Source of the DNA: Hypericibacter sp963696655
Lineage (GTDB): Bacteria > Pseudomonadota > Alphaproteobacteria > Dongiales > Dongiaceae
Assembly: GCA_963696655.1 (NCBI GenBank)
Contig: CAVOLB010000061.1
Coordinates: forward strand, 1-37,218
Direction of reading: 5' to 3'
DNA length: 37,218 nucleotides
The notes beneath the pieces were generated by a model that had not been told where the DNA came from, searched no databases, and saw only the letters and a list, made by a program, of their open reading frames with translations. Of this stretch, positions 8,662 through 16,961 are shown one piece after another. Both the position numbers and the translations under genes were made by a program. Numbering within the stretch: position 1 is the stretch's first letter; the number at the start of each line of letters is the position of its first letter.

Positions 8662-8739
8662 TGAGGCGGACTGATCTTGCTGCTCATTTGCTTCTCCTTT
8701 GCGCAACCCCCCTGTGGTCGGGATTGCTGCCCATGACCG

Positions 8740-9678
8740 TCACGAATGAAAAGTGATGCCGTCGAAGCGCTTGGAAATCAGCGTTCCCTTCTTGCCCTGG
8801 ACCATCGCCGGAATGTCCGCCAGGGCACCGATCGCCGCGGTCTTCCCGGTCGCCGTCGCGAAATGGCAGGCGGCATCGACCTTGGGACCCATCGATCCGG
8901 CCGGAAAACTGTACTTCCCGATCGCGGCCGGCGTGGACCGGTGGATCACCTTGGCCTCTGGCTTGCCGAAATCGATGTAAACGCCGGGTGCGTCGGTCGC
9001 CATGATGAAGAGGTCCGCATCGAGCTCTCGCGCCAGCAGCTCCGAGCATAAATCCTTATCGATGACCGCCTCAATACCCACGAGCTTCCGGCTGGCGCCG
9101 CGCTCATACATGGTGGGAATGCCCCCACCGCCCGCGCAGATCACGACGGTATTGTGCTCGATCAACCACTTGATCGGCCGGATCTCGAAGATCCGCTTGG
9201 GCTGCGGCGACGGAACGACGCGCCGCCATTTCGGCCCGTCCGCCTTGAACACCCAGCCCTTCTCCTTGGCCATGCGGTCGGCGTCGGGCTTTTCATAGAC
9301 TGGCCCCACGAACTTGGTCGGGTTCTTGAAACCGGGGTCGTCGGGATCGACCTCCACCATGGTCAGCAGCGTCGCAAACGGCACCTCGAACGGCAGCAGA
9401 TTGCCCATCTCCTGCTCGATCATGTAACCGATCATGCCTTCGGTTTCCGCGCCCAGCACGTCGAGCGGATAAGCCTCATCCGGCTTGTAGGCGGCACCCT
9501 GAAGCGCGAGCAACCCGACCTGCGGCCCGTTGCCATGGCTGATGACCAGTTCGTGCTCCTTCGCGACCGGCGCCATGGCCTCGGCGGCAATGCGGATGTT
9601 GCGACGCTGCATCTCGGCCGTCATCGGCTCGCCGCGCTTCAGCAGCGCATTGCCGCCCAGCGCAATCACCACGCGCAT
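8740..9678 (-). CDS. arcC: Carbamate kinase
   Basis: The 312-residue protein shows the amino-acid-kinase fold of carbamate kinases: VVIALGGNALLKRGEP at the start, ISHGNGPQVGLLALQ, the long insert around VVPSPQPKRIFEIRPIKWLI, VICAGGGGIPT, and the C-terminal GSMGPKVDAACHFA. It converts carbamoyl phosphate and ADP to ATP, ammonia and bicarbonate in the cytosol, the energy-yielding step of the arginine deiminase pathway. It starts three bases after the stop of the carbamoyltransferase gene, with GGAGAG as ribosome site. All expected motifs are present. Confidence 0.95.
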   Translation of the reverse strand: MRVVIALGGNALLKRGEPMTAEMQRRNIRIAAEAMAPVAKEHELVISHGNGPQVGLLALQGAAYKPDEAYPLDVLGAETEGMIGYMIEQEMGNLLPFEVPFATLLTMVEVDPDDPGFKNPTKFVGPVYEKPDADRMAKEKGWVFKADGPKWRRVVPSPQPKRIFEIRPIKWLIEHNTVVICAGGGGIPTMYERGASRKLVGIEAVIDKDLCSELLARELDADLFIMATDAPGVYIDFGKPEAKVIHRSTPAAIGKYSFPAGSMGPKVDAACHFATATGKTAAIGALADIPAMVQGKKGTLISKRFDGITFHS

Positions 9679-9681
9679 GGC

Positions 9682-10686
9682 TCACTCTCCGAGGGTCGCG
9701 ACGAGGATCGCCTTGATGGTATGGAGGCGATTCTCCGCCTGCTCGAAGGCGACGTTCAGGTCGGACTCGAACACCGCATTGGTGACTTCGAGGCCGTCCT
9801 TGATTCCATAGGTATCGGCCATTTCCTTGCCGACCTTGGTCTCGGTGTCGTGGAAGGCCGGGAGGCAATGCATGAACTTGACCTGCGGATTGCCGCTGGC
9901 CTTGATCAGCTTGTCGTTCACCTGGAACGGCATCAGAAGCTTGATCCGCTCCTTCCAGACCTCCTTCGGCTCGCCCATCGAGACCCAGACGTCGGTATGG
10001 ATGAAGTCCACGCCCTTGACGGCCTTCTTCGGATCGTCGGTGATGGTCAGCTTGGCTCCCGACGCCTCGGCCAGGGTCTCGGCGATCTTGCGGTACTCTC
10101 CCTCGGGCCAGAGCTTCTTCGGCCCCGCGATGCGGACGTCCATGCCCATCAGGCAGCCGACGATCATGAGCGAATGGCCCATGTTGGAGTGCGTATCGCC
10201 AACATAGGCATATTTGATCTGATGCAGCGGCTTGTCGCTGTGCTCGCGCATGGTCATCACGTCGGCCAGCATCTGGGTCGGGTGATACTCGTCGGTGAGG
10301 CCGTTATAGACCGGGACTCCGGCATATTTCGCGAGCTGCTCCACGCCCTTCTGCGACGAGCCGCGATACTCGATTGCGTCGAACATGCGGCCGAGGACGC
10401 GGGCGGTGTCCTTGAACGATTCCTTATGGCCGATCTGCGATCCGGCCGGATCCAGATAGGTGACATGCGCCCCTTGGTCATGGCAGGCCACCTCGAAGGC
10501 GCAGCGCGTCCGCGTCGAGGTCTTCTCGAAGATCAGGCAGATCTCCTTGCCGTCGAGATGCTTCTGCTCGGTCCGGGCGTATTTCGCGCGCTTGAGGTCA
10601 CGGGACAGATCGAGAAGATAGCGAAACTCGCGCGGCGTATAGTCCTGGACGGTCAGCAGCGAACGATTACGGAGATTGAAGCTCAT
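9682..10686 (-). CDS. arcB: Ornithine carbamoyltransferase, catabolic by context
   Basis: The 334-residue protein has the carbamoyl-phosphate motif STRTR (57-61), HPTQ (135-138), and the ornithine-binding HCLP (273-276). In the deiminase pathway it splits citrulline with phosphate into ornithine and carbamoyl phosphate. The sequence alone could equally be anabolic ArgF; position between arcA and arcC argues for ArcB. It starts 42 bases after arcA with a clear GAGGAG site, and its stop is three bases before arcC. Confidence 0.93.
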   Translation of the reverse strand: MSFNLRNRSLLTVQDYTPREFRYLLDLSRDLKRAKYARTEQKHLDGKEICLIFEKTSTRTRCAFEVACHDQGAHVTYLDPAGSQIGHKESFKDTARVLGRMFDAIEYRGSSQKGVEQLAKYAGVPVYNGLTDEYHPTQMLADVMTMREHSDKPLHQIKYAYVGDTHSNMGHSLMIVGCLMGMDVRIAGPKKLWPEGEYRKIAETLAEASGAKLTITDDPKKAVKGVDFIHTDVWVSMGEPKEVWKERIKLLMPFQVNDKLIKASGNPQVKFMHCLPAFHDTETKVGKEMADTYGIKDGLEVTNAVFESDLNVAFEQAENRLHTIKAILVATLGE

Positions 10687-10728
10687 CGGATTGCTCCTCG
10701 ATTTCGATTTTTCTGCGGGGATCGCCGG

Positions 10729-11958
10729 TCAGTAGGCCGGATCGCGGGAGATCGGACAGGTCATGCAATGCCCGCCGCCCCGACCGCGGCCGAGCTCGGA
10801 GCCCCGGATCGTGATGACTTCGACGCCGGCCTTGCGCAACAGGGTGTTGGTATAGATGTTGCGGTCGTAGGCGACGACGACGCCGGGTTCGAGCGCCACG
10901 ACATTGTTGCCATCGTCCCACTGCTCGCGCTCCGCCTCATAGGCGTCGCCGCCGGTCTGGACCACGCGAAGCTTGTTCAGGCCCAACGCGTCGCGAACGA
11001 CATCGAGAAGAGGCTTCTCCTCCTTCCTGAACTCGAAATCGCCGCTCTTGCCGGTCGGATAGGCGCTGTAGCACCGGATCTGGTCGACCACGTCGCGGAA
11101 CACCGTCACCAGGTCGCGATCGCAGAATGTGAAGACCGTATCGAGATGCATCGCCGCCCGGCTCTTCGGCATGACGCAACCGATGACGCGGGTCGCCGCT
11201 TCGCTCTTGAAGAGGCTCTGGCAGACCTGCGAAACCGCCTGCCGCGTGGTACGTTCGCCCATGCCGATCAGAACGATGCCCTTGCCGATGGGCATGACGT
11301 CGCCGCCCTCCATCGACGCGCCGGAGAAATTCTCGTCCGAATCGCCCCACCAGATCTTGAAATCCGCGCCCTTGAATCGAGGGTGGAACTTGTAGATCGC
11401 GCGCTGGAGCAGGGTCTCCGGCTGACGGGCCGGCCAGAACATCGGATTGACGGTGACGCCCTTGTAGATCCAGCAGGAGGGGTCGCGCTGGAACAGCGTG
11501 TTGGGGATCGGCGGGATCACGAAATCCATTCCGCCCTGCGTCTCGAGAAGCGCGCTCTTGCCCTCGATGTCGGGCAGTTCCTTGATGGCGATGCCGCCGA
11601 TCAGATGCTCGGCCAGCTTCTTCGACTCCATCGTGTTCAGCCAGGGCCGCAAGGCCCGGCCGGTATGGATGCCGACCGCATTTGCCGAAAGACGGCGGTC
11701 GAGGATGAAGTTCCGGCCTTCGTTCGTCTCCAGGGTCTCGGCCAGCATATCGTGCAGCTCGAGCACCTCGATGCCGCGTTCCTTCATCTTCAGCACGAAG
11801 TCGAAATGATCCTTCTGCGCTTCATGGACCCAGATCACGTCGTCGTAGAGAAGATCGTGACAATTGGCCGGCGTGAGACGCTGATGCGCAAGGCCCGGCC
11901 TGCAGACCATCACGGTGCGAAGCTTGCCGACCTCGGAGTGGACGCCCAGTTCGGTCAT
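10729..11958 (-). CDS. arcA: Arginine deiminase
   Basis: The 409-residue enzyme hydrolyses arginine to citrulline and ammonia. Seen motifs of the guanidine-modifying enzyme superfamily include NTLFQRDPSCWIY, the substrate/catalytic EGGDVMPIGKG, HLDTVFTFCDRD with the catalytic His, and the C-terminal GRGGGHCMTCPISRD with the nucleophile Cys398. Length matches the family (about 405-420). A strong ribosome site (GGAGGAG) precedes the ATG at 11958. It is the first enzyme of the operon, just downstream of the antiporter gene. Confidence 0.96.
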   Translation of the reverse strand: MTELGVHSEVGKLRTVMVCRPGLAHQRLTPANCHDLLYDDVIWVHEAQKDHFDFVLKMKERGIEVLELHDMLAETLETNEGRNFILDRRLSANAVGIHTGRALRPWLNTMESKKLAEHLIGGIAIKELPDIEGKSALLETQGGMDFVIPPIPNTLFQRDPSCWIYKGVTVNPMFWPARQPETLLQRAIYKFHPRFKGADFKIWWGDSDENFSGASMEGGDVMPIGKGIVLIGMGERTTRQAVSQVCQSLFKSEAATRVIGCVMPKSRAAMHLDTVFTFCDRDLVTVFRDVVDQIRCYSAYPTGKSGDFEFRKEEKPLLDVVRDALGLNKLRVVQTGGDAYEAEREQWDDGNNVVALEPGVVVAYDRNIYTNTLLRKAGVEVITIRGSELGRGRGGGHCMTCPISRDPAY

Positions 11959-12010
11959 AGTGAACTCCTCCGATTGTTCCGCCGGCGCGGTTGCTGCCGG
12001 CGCCTGCGCA

Positions 12011-13480
12011 TTAAAGCGGGCTGATCTGACCGGTCCACATCAGCCACGCCGCCAGCAAGGCGACCGCCACGAGGGCGACCGCGATGACGGCCTCCGCACC
12101 GGTGAAGATCCGACCGCCCTGTTCCTTGCGGGCCTTCGCATAGACGAGGATGCCGGGTGCGAACAGGATCGCGCACATCAGCAGATATTGCAGGCCCGCG
12201 GCATAGATGAGCCAGATGCCATAGATCGTGGCGATCGCGCCGACAACGAGCTGCCGCCGGCGGGCCTTGTCGCCCGCCTGGTAGCCCTCTCCCGTGATGG
12301 CGAGCTTCAGCGCATAGGCCCCGGAGAACACATAGGGCGGCAGGATGGCGACCGAGGCGATGAAGTAGAAGAACTGATAGGCGCTCTGGGAGAAATAACT
12401 CAGCACCAGGAAGAGCTGGATCAATCCGTTGGTGATCCAGAGCGAGTTCGCCGGCGAGCCGTTGCGGTTCTCGACCGCGAACCACTTGGGAAAGGTCCCG
12501 TCCCGGCCGCAGACATAGGGGATCTCGGCACAGAGCAGGGTCCAGGCCAGATAGGCGCCGCCGACCGAGACGATCAGGCCGAGATTGATCAAGGCCGCGC
12601 CCCAGGGGCCGACCAGCGTCTCGAACACGCCGGCCATCGACGGGACCTTGAGACCGGCCAGCTCGGGCTGGCTCATCAGGCCCGTCGCCAGCAGCGAGAC
12701 CAGCGCGTAGAGCCCGAGGCAGCCGATGAGCGTGGCGCGCCCCACATCCGAGCGCTTGGCCGCGCGCGTGGAATAGACGCTGGCGCCCTCGATGCCGATG
12801 AAGACCCAGACCGTCACCAGCATCGTGCTCTTGACCTGGGACAGGAGCGAGCCCAGGCCGCCCTGCCCGGCCGCGTCCGGCTGGCCCCAGAAGTTGAAAT
12901 TGAGCTTGTCCCAGTGGAACGCGACGATCGCGACCAGCAGGAACAGGAAAATCGGCACCAGCTTCGAGATCGTCGTGATCACGTTGATGAAAGCCGCCTG
13001 CCGGATCCCCTTGAGGACGAGGAAATGGACCGCCCAGACGCCGATCGACGCGCAGATGATCGACGGCAGATTGCTGCCGCCGCCGAAGATCGGGAGGAAA
13101 TAGGAGAGCGCCGAGAAGATCGCGGCCGCATAGGCCACGTTGCCGAGGAACGCGCTGATCCAATATCCCCAGGCGCTGTTGAAGCCGATGAACGAGCCGA
13201 AGCCGGCCTTGGCATAGGCGTAGGGACCGGCATTCAGCGCCGGTTTGCGGACGGCCAGATCCTGATAGACGAAGGCCAGCATCAGCATGCCGAGGCCCGT
13301 CACCAGCCACCCGATCACGATGGCGCCGGGCGACGCGCCCCTCGACATGTCGGAGGGCAGGTTGAAGACCCCGCCTCCGATCATCGAGCCGACCACCAAT
13401 GCGATCAGCGGTATCAGCGTCAGTTTGTGATCGGCCGGTGCTGCCGTCGGAACAGCCACCGTATCGGTTGTCGCGGCCAT
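12011..13480 (-). CDS. arcD: APC-family arginine/ornithine antiporter
   Basis: An inner-membrane carrier of 489 residues with about twelve hydrophobic segments. The first membrane segment contains the APC substrate-binding turn GSMIGGGVFNLP, and NAGPYAYAKAGFGSF and FIGIEGASVYSTRA are typical of the basic amino acid/polyamine antiporter (ArcD/LysP-YdgI-like) branch. By context it exchanges arginine for ornithine, so that the pathway needs no energy for uptake. The ATG at 13480 has GGAGAG at good spacing; the ATG at 13492 is also possible, and the open frame to 13567 runs through the promoter. It is the first gene of arcDABC, behind an FNR/Anr-type site. Confidence 0.92.
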   Translation of the reverse strand: MAATTDTVAVPTAAPADHKLTLIPLIALVVGSMIGGGVFNLPSDMSRGASPGAIVIGWLVTGLGMLMLAFVYQDLAVRKPALNAGPYAYAKAGFGSFIGFNSAWGYWISAFLGNVAYAAAIFSALSYFLPIFGGGSNLPSIICASIGVWAVHFLVLKGIRQAAFINVITTISKLVPIFLFLLVAIVAFHWDKLNFNFWGQPDAAGQGGLGSLLSQVKSTMLVTVWVFIGIEGASVYSTRAAKRSDVGRATLIGCLGLYALVSLLATGLMSQPELAGLKVPSMAGVFETLVGPWGAALINLGLIVSVGGAYLAWTLLCAEIPYVCGRDGTFPKWFAVENRNGSPANSLWITNGLIQLFLVLSYFSQSAYQFFYFIASVAILPPYVFSGAYALKLAITGEGYQAGDKARRRQLVVGAIATIYGIWLIYAAGLQYLLMCAILFAPGILVYAKARKEQGGRIFTGAEAVIAVALVAVALLAAWLMWTGQISPL

Positions 13481-13492
13481 GTTGCTCTCCAT

Positions 13493-13833
13493 CCCCTGCT
13501 GCTGCTCGACAACCGATACCAAGCCTTGAGGAGCATGCCCCTGACTTAGATCAAGACAATGGGGCAAAGGGTTTCCGGATCAAGATTTCAGTTCCGTGGC
13601 ACATCGAGATCGAAGAGGATTTCCCCGAATGCGCCGCCGGTCTCGCCGATCGGATCGATATTTTCTTGCTCGCTTGTCCGGACGCGCCAGCTCGTCTGCG
13701 AATGAGCGATCCACCCGTCAAACACACTGTCGGCACCGACGCTCAAACAATAACAGCGATACTGCCCTTCTGTGTCGGAACCTGGACGTCACCGTTCCGC
13801 CTCTTGGCCGCCGCGACTTGCGGCCGGCTCCAT
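13493..13833. other. Intergenic region between arcD and the porin gene
   Basis: About 340 bases holding the arc promoter with its FNR-type site at 13541-13554 and, at the other end, the sequence downstream of the porin stop. Apart from that site I see no gene. The minus-strand frame at 13551-13736 has no ribosome site and no family resemblance. Confidence 0.45.
13541..13554 (-). promoter_or_regulatory. FNR/Anr-type operator of the arc operon
   Basis: On the minus strand the site reads TTGATCTAAGTCAG, matching TTGAT-N4-(A/G)TCAA at all but the last position. It lies 49-61 bases upstream of the arcD start candidates, where a class II activator site would sit. Arginine deiminase operons are classically switched on at low oxygen by Anr/FNR proteins, which fits. 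Confidence 0.65.
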
Positions 13834-14970
13834 TCAGAAGCCGATATAGAATCCGACGCCGGTCTCCCAGCTATTGTCGTCCTGGTGGCCCGTGTTGCCG
13901 CCAGAGTTCTGGGCGGCGTAACCGGCCATGGCATCCAGTGAAATGCCGGGCCCGAGGTCATATCGGGCGGTGAATTCGATGATGTCGATCCGGTCCGACG
14001 AGCTGCCGCTGTTGGCATACTCGTAGTCGCCGTGCGACCAGGCGAGACCGACGCTCCAGGCATCCCAATTGTAAACGACACCCAGGCCCGCCACCCAGTA
14101 ATCGGCGCCGCTGGCGCTCTGCCAGTTATCCCGCCACAGCCCGCTGGCACCAATCGTGAAGCCGGAGAAGGTGACATCCAGATGACCGTCCATGGCCCAG
14201 GTCATGTCGACGTTGTGATTGCCGCCGGTCGATTCGAACTGGCCTTCGGAGAAACCCACGCCGGTCGCCAGGCTGACGCCATTGAAGTCATGGTCGAAGT
14301 TCACCGCCGCCGAGACGACGTTCTGGATCTGGCCCGAGTTGTTGCTGAGCGTCGTACCGCCGGACTGCGACCAGTAGGAGTATGTGTCTTCGCCGCGGCG
14401 ATCCGGCGCGAAGGAAACCGCAAAAGAAAAGCCGGCGAAGGTCGGGCTGAAATACATGACTTTCGTCGCGTCACCCGACATTTGCAGCAATGTGCTGTTG
14501 GTCTGGAACGAGCCATTGCTGAAATTATTGCCGTGGCTGTTGGAGAACTCGAAGTAAGGCGTATCGACGCCGAAGATGTTCGATGCCGACGGTATCAGAT
14601 ACTGCAAATCCTCGGTGGCATCGTCTTGGTCACCGAACCTTACCTCGCCCCAGCCGCCCTTGAAGTACGCCCAGACCTCGTCGATCTGGTCGTCGGACTG
14701 CTGCCCCTCCATCTCGATTCTGGCGCCGATCGTCAATCCATTGTCGAGTGTCGTCTCACCCTTGAAATGGACCTCGACATCCTGCCGGAAGACGACGTCG
14801 CGCGTATGCTGGCCCGGGTCCCCGCTACCGCTGTCCTGGCTCAGCAGGAGTCCCGCCGCGGCGCCGTAATAGCCGCCGATTCCCAGCTGAACCCCCTGCG
14901 CCGCCATTGTCGAGCCGGCCGCGAGCCCGCTCACGACGATCGCCGTCGTGCCGAGAAGGTACTGTCTCAT
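13834..14970 (-). CDS. Outer-membrane porin
   Basis: The 378-residue protein has a signal peptide (MRQYLLGTTAIVVSGLAAGSTM, cleavage near residue 23) and a C-terminal Phe after a WETGVGFYIGF beta-strand, the signal used for outer-membrane insertion. The mature part alternates aromatic and polar residues in many short strands, with family phrases such as GLTIGARIEMEGQ, DEVWAYFKGGWGEVRFGDQDDA and VGLAWSHGDYEY, as in the Gram-negative porins of alphaproteobacteria. It should be a trimeric 16-strand diffusion channel. Mature charge is acidic (many Asp/Glu), which would favour cations or basic solutes; this is inference. No FNR-type box was seen in front of it. Confidence 0.88.
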   Translation of the reverse strand: MRQYLLGTTAIVVSGLAAGSTMAAQGVQLGIGGYYGAAAGLLLSQDSGSGDPGQHTRDVVFRQDVEVHFKGETTLDNGLTIGARIEMEGQQSDDQIDEVWAYFKGGWGEVRFGDQDDATEDLQYLIPSASNIFGVDTPYFEFSNSHGNNFSNGSFQTNSTLLQMSGDATKVMYFSPTFAGFSFAVSFAPDRRGEDTYSYWSQSGGTTLSNNSGQIQNVVSAAVNFDHDFNGVSLATGVGFSEGQFESTGGNHNVDMTWAMDGHLDVTFSGFTIGASGLWRDNWQSASGADYWVAGLGVVYNWDAWSVGLAWSHGDYEYANSGSSSDRIDIIEFTARYDLGPGISLDAMAGYAAQNSGGNTGHQDDNSWETGVGFYIGF

Positions 14971-15302
14971 GTGATTCTCTGGCTCCCCAACTGCTTCGAA
15001 AGAACGCGTGATGCGCTCTTCTTCACGACGGTAGGAAAGGCAAACTGCCCTTCCCTTGCTTCGAAACCGCCCGCAACGAAGCCTTCGGAAAGAAACTCTT
15101 GGCGCCGATCTTCACCGACGCAGCATCGCCATCACTCTTATCCTGCAAAGGCGGCCAGTCAATGCGAATCGCCCCCGATCGACAGAGACCTGCAGACAAC
15201 ACCGGCGCTTCGGAGCAAGAAGCGATGCGATCCGAAAACTATGCAACCTCGCCGTGTCGGCCCCACGCCCGACATCGCGAGAATCCTCTCCGAGGTTCCT
15301 CC
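14971..15302. other. Intergenic region upstream of the porin gene
   Basis: About 330 bases between the porin start and the end of the DUF2254 gene. It should hold the porin promoter. I recognise no operator, terminator hairpin with T-run, or small gene in it. Confidence 0.4.
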
Positions 15303-16580
15303 CTACTGCCCCGACGACCCTCCCAGCCCTTGTAGATCCGGAACCCGGGCAAGCGCCAGGTCCTCAGGAAGCGAATAGACCTTCTCGAGCGCACGATCGA
15401 GCAGTTCCAGTTCATTGTGCAGCGCTCCTCGATGATGCTCGGGCAGCGCCGGCAGCAGATTCAGGATCATCGCGCGCAGGCGCCTTGCAATCTGGAAGTT
15501 CTCGGCGCCGTAGAGGCGTATCTCGCTGAACGTCAACTGGACGAAGTCCTCCCAATTCGGAGTCCGAAGGATCACACGAATCTCACCGGCACCATCCCTG
15601 ATCTCTTCATCGTAGAGGTGCCGATTGCCGACCACGCGAAGCAGCCGCTGCAATTGATCGATCGCGAGTACGGCAGTCGTCGGATCGTTGATCGCCTTGG
15701 ACAACGCCTTGATGGCGATATCGACGATGATGCGAAATGCAAAGGTGGAGTCCTGCTCCATCGTTCGCTCCGGCCCGAAGGCGATCAGGCTCCTGAGCCG
15801 TCGGTCGTCGATCGCGCCGGCGTCCCCGTACAGGTGGAACAGAGGGTCGTCCGTGGCCACGAAATCGCCGACGCGGGGCACGAGCTCGACGATGGCGTCG
15901 GCTTTCTGTGCCGCCGCGACAAGGGCCTTCAGATTCACCGCCAGGACGATCGCGGATCTGCCGCGATGCAGGATCGTTCGGACGGGCGGGGGGCGCTTTC
16001 CGGGCACGCTCCCCGAAAGGCTCGATATCCCAGCCGGCGCCGGATAGACGCTCTCGATGACCGCGCGCCCTCCCTCGCCGACCCGCCAAATGATACTGAC
16101 CGGCCGCAACAGTCGCGCCGCGTAGTCGATCAGATAGAGAAAGGCGGCGATGGAGCTGAAACCAAGAAGACCCGCGATTCCTCCGACCCCATGAGGAACG
16201 GTCTCCTCCAACCTGGCCAGCACACCCGCGGCGAACAGAAGCGTGAAGATGAACAGGCCGACGGTGAACCGGATGGCGTTGTCGCACAGCAACGTGGCGG
16301 CGATGATCCGCGGCGAAAGCTGCCCGCCCGCGATCTGGATGGCAACCAGCAAGGAACCAAAGGTGAAGACGATGAAGGTGAGCGCCAGGGTGATGATCAG
16401 CTGAAGCATCGCCTCCGTTCCCGCTACCCCCCAAGGAAACAAAGGCACCCAGGTGATCAGCGCGTCCATCGCATAGATCACGCGTATGATCACGACATAG
16501 AGCAGCAACGCGATGAACGGAACGATCCAGAGAGAGGATTTGACGTAGCTCTTGAGGCTGTACCACTGGTTCCAACGCAT
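15303..16580 (-). CDS. DUF2254 membrane protein
   Basis: A 425-residue protein with four clear N-terminal membrane segments (about residues 15-40, 55-85, 100-125 and 135-155) and a soluble C-terminal domain. The stretch FRIIVDIAIKALSKAINDPTTAVLAIDQLQRLL is the hallmark of the DUF2254 family. Its molecular job is unknown; predicted membrane topology suggests a channel- or sensor-like protein. The ATG at 16580 follows a 380-base non-coding stretch with a perfect FNR/FixK-type palindrome, so low-oxygen control is likely. The mixed Arg/Leu C-terminal helix region (NFQIARRLRAMILNLLPALPEHH) may oligomerise. Confidence 0.85.
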   Translation of the reverse strand: MRWNQWYSLKSYVKSSLWIVPFIALLLYVVIIRVIYAMDALITWVPLFPWGVAGTEAMLQLIITLALTFIVFTFGSLLVAIQIAGGQLSPRIIAATLLCDNAIRFTVGLFIFTLLFAAGVLARLEETVPHGVGGIAGLLGFSSIAAFLYLIDYAARLLRPVSIIWRVGEGGRAVIESVYPAPAGISSLSGSVPGKRPPPVRTILHRGRSAIVLAVNLKALVAAAQKADAIVELVPRVGDFVATDDPLFHLYGDAGAIDDRRLRSLIAFGPERTMEQDSTFAFRIIVDIAIKALSKAINDPTTAVLAIDQLQRLLRVVGNRHLYDEEIRDGAGEIRVILRTPNWEDFVQLTFSEIRLYGAENFQIARRLRAMILNLLPALPEHHRGALHNELELLDRALEKVYSLPEDLALARVPDLQGLGGSSGQ

Positions 16581-16961
16581 CTCGGTTCGTCCTTCGATGG
16601 CCCCTGTAAGGCTTCAATGCCGAGAGCCCGCCTGGTCGGCAATGTTGTCGAAACCTGGAAAGTCCGCCTTTCAACGTTGCGATCGGCCGAGGGGGCTTCG
16701 CAAAGGATGCGTTCGAAGACGTCCCGGAGACTTGACTTGCATCAAACGACGGCGTTCTAAGCCACCCATAGTGACACTGTCGAACCTCCACCTGGCGCGG
16801 CGGAGATTGCCCCGGAAGGCGGTGAACGGCCCGATATGCTGGCGTCTCTTGGTGTCGGTCCCGTCACGGGCGCCGCTGCAAAGAGGACAGCAAACGATGT
16901 CCCCGCGCTTGTCGTCGACGTCTGCAAGAATCGGGGGGCCAAGCCCCACGGCATCCTTTCC
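16581..16961. other. Intergenic region upstream of the DUF2254 gene
   Basis: About 380 bases between the channel gene and the DUF2254 gene. It contains the FNR-type palindrome described separately. No credible gene is seen; open frames on both strands lack ribosome sites and family features. Confidence 0.45.
16732..16745 (-). promoter_or_regulatory. FNR/FixK-type operator upstream of the DUF2254 gene
   Basis: The plus strand reads TTGACTTGCATCAA; the minus strand TTGATGCAAGTCAA. Both half sites match TTGA-N6-TCAA perfectly. It lies about 150 bases upstream of the DUF2254 start, so the transcript would have a leader of roughly 100 bases if the site is an activator. Confidence 0.65.

Larger units (their letters stand above)
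7316..8687 (-). pseudogene. Small cytosolic protein gene of the arc operon, split by an IS5-family insertion
   Basis: The 5' piece starts at the ATG at 8687 behind a good ribosome site (AAGGAGAAGCAA) and reads MSSKISPP before meeting the insertion at 8664. The 3' piece resumes at 7724 (DLRKITEDAEMAKAKEAL) and ends at 7316. Removing 7728-8661 and one 3-base target copy gives one continuous frame of 435 bases, 144 residues. I do not recognise the family. The protein has no signal peptide or membrane segment, is acidic and charged at the N-terminus, and holds a conserved-looking core VKIMEFPATYCTDSGRAINN and an end HLRAEIVDFDSSGRPAHVAIYLAW. The start lies about 50 bases after the stop of arcC, so it was the last gene of the arginine deiminase operon. 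The 3' piece alone could start at 7693 but lacks a ribosome site. Confidence 0.75.

Noticed and set aside
9154..12024. A 956-residue plus-strand open frame opposite arcA, arcB and arcC
   Set aside because: It is the reverse frame of three well-matched enzymes in GC-rich DNA; its Arg/Asp/His/Leu-rich sequence matches no family.
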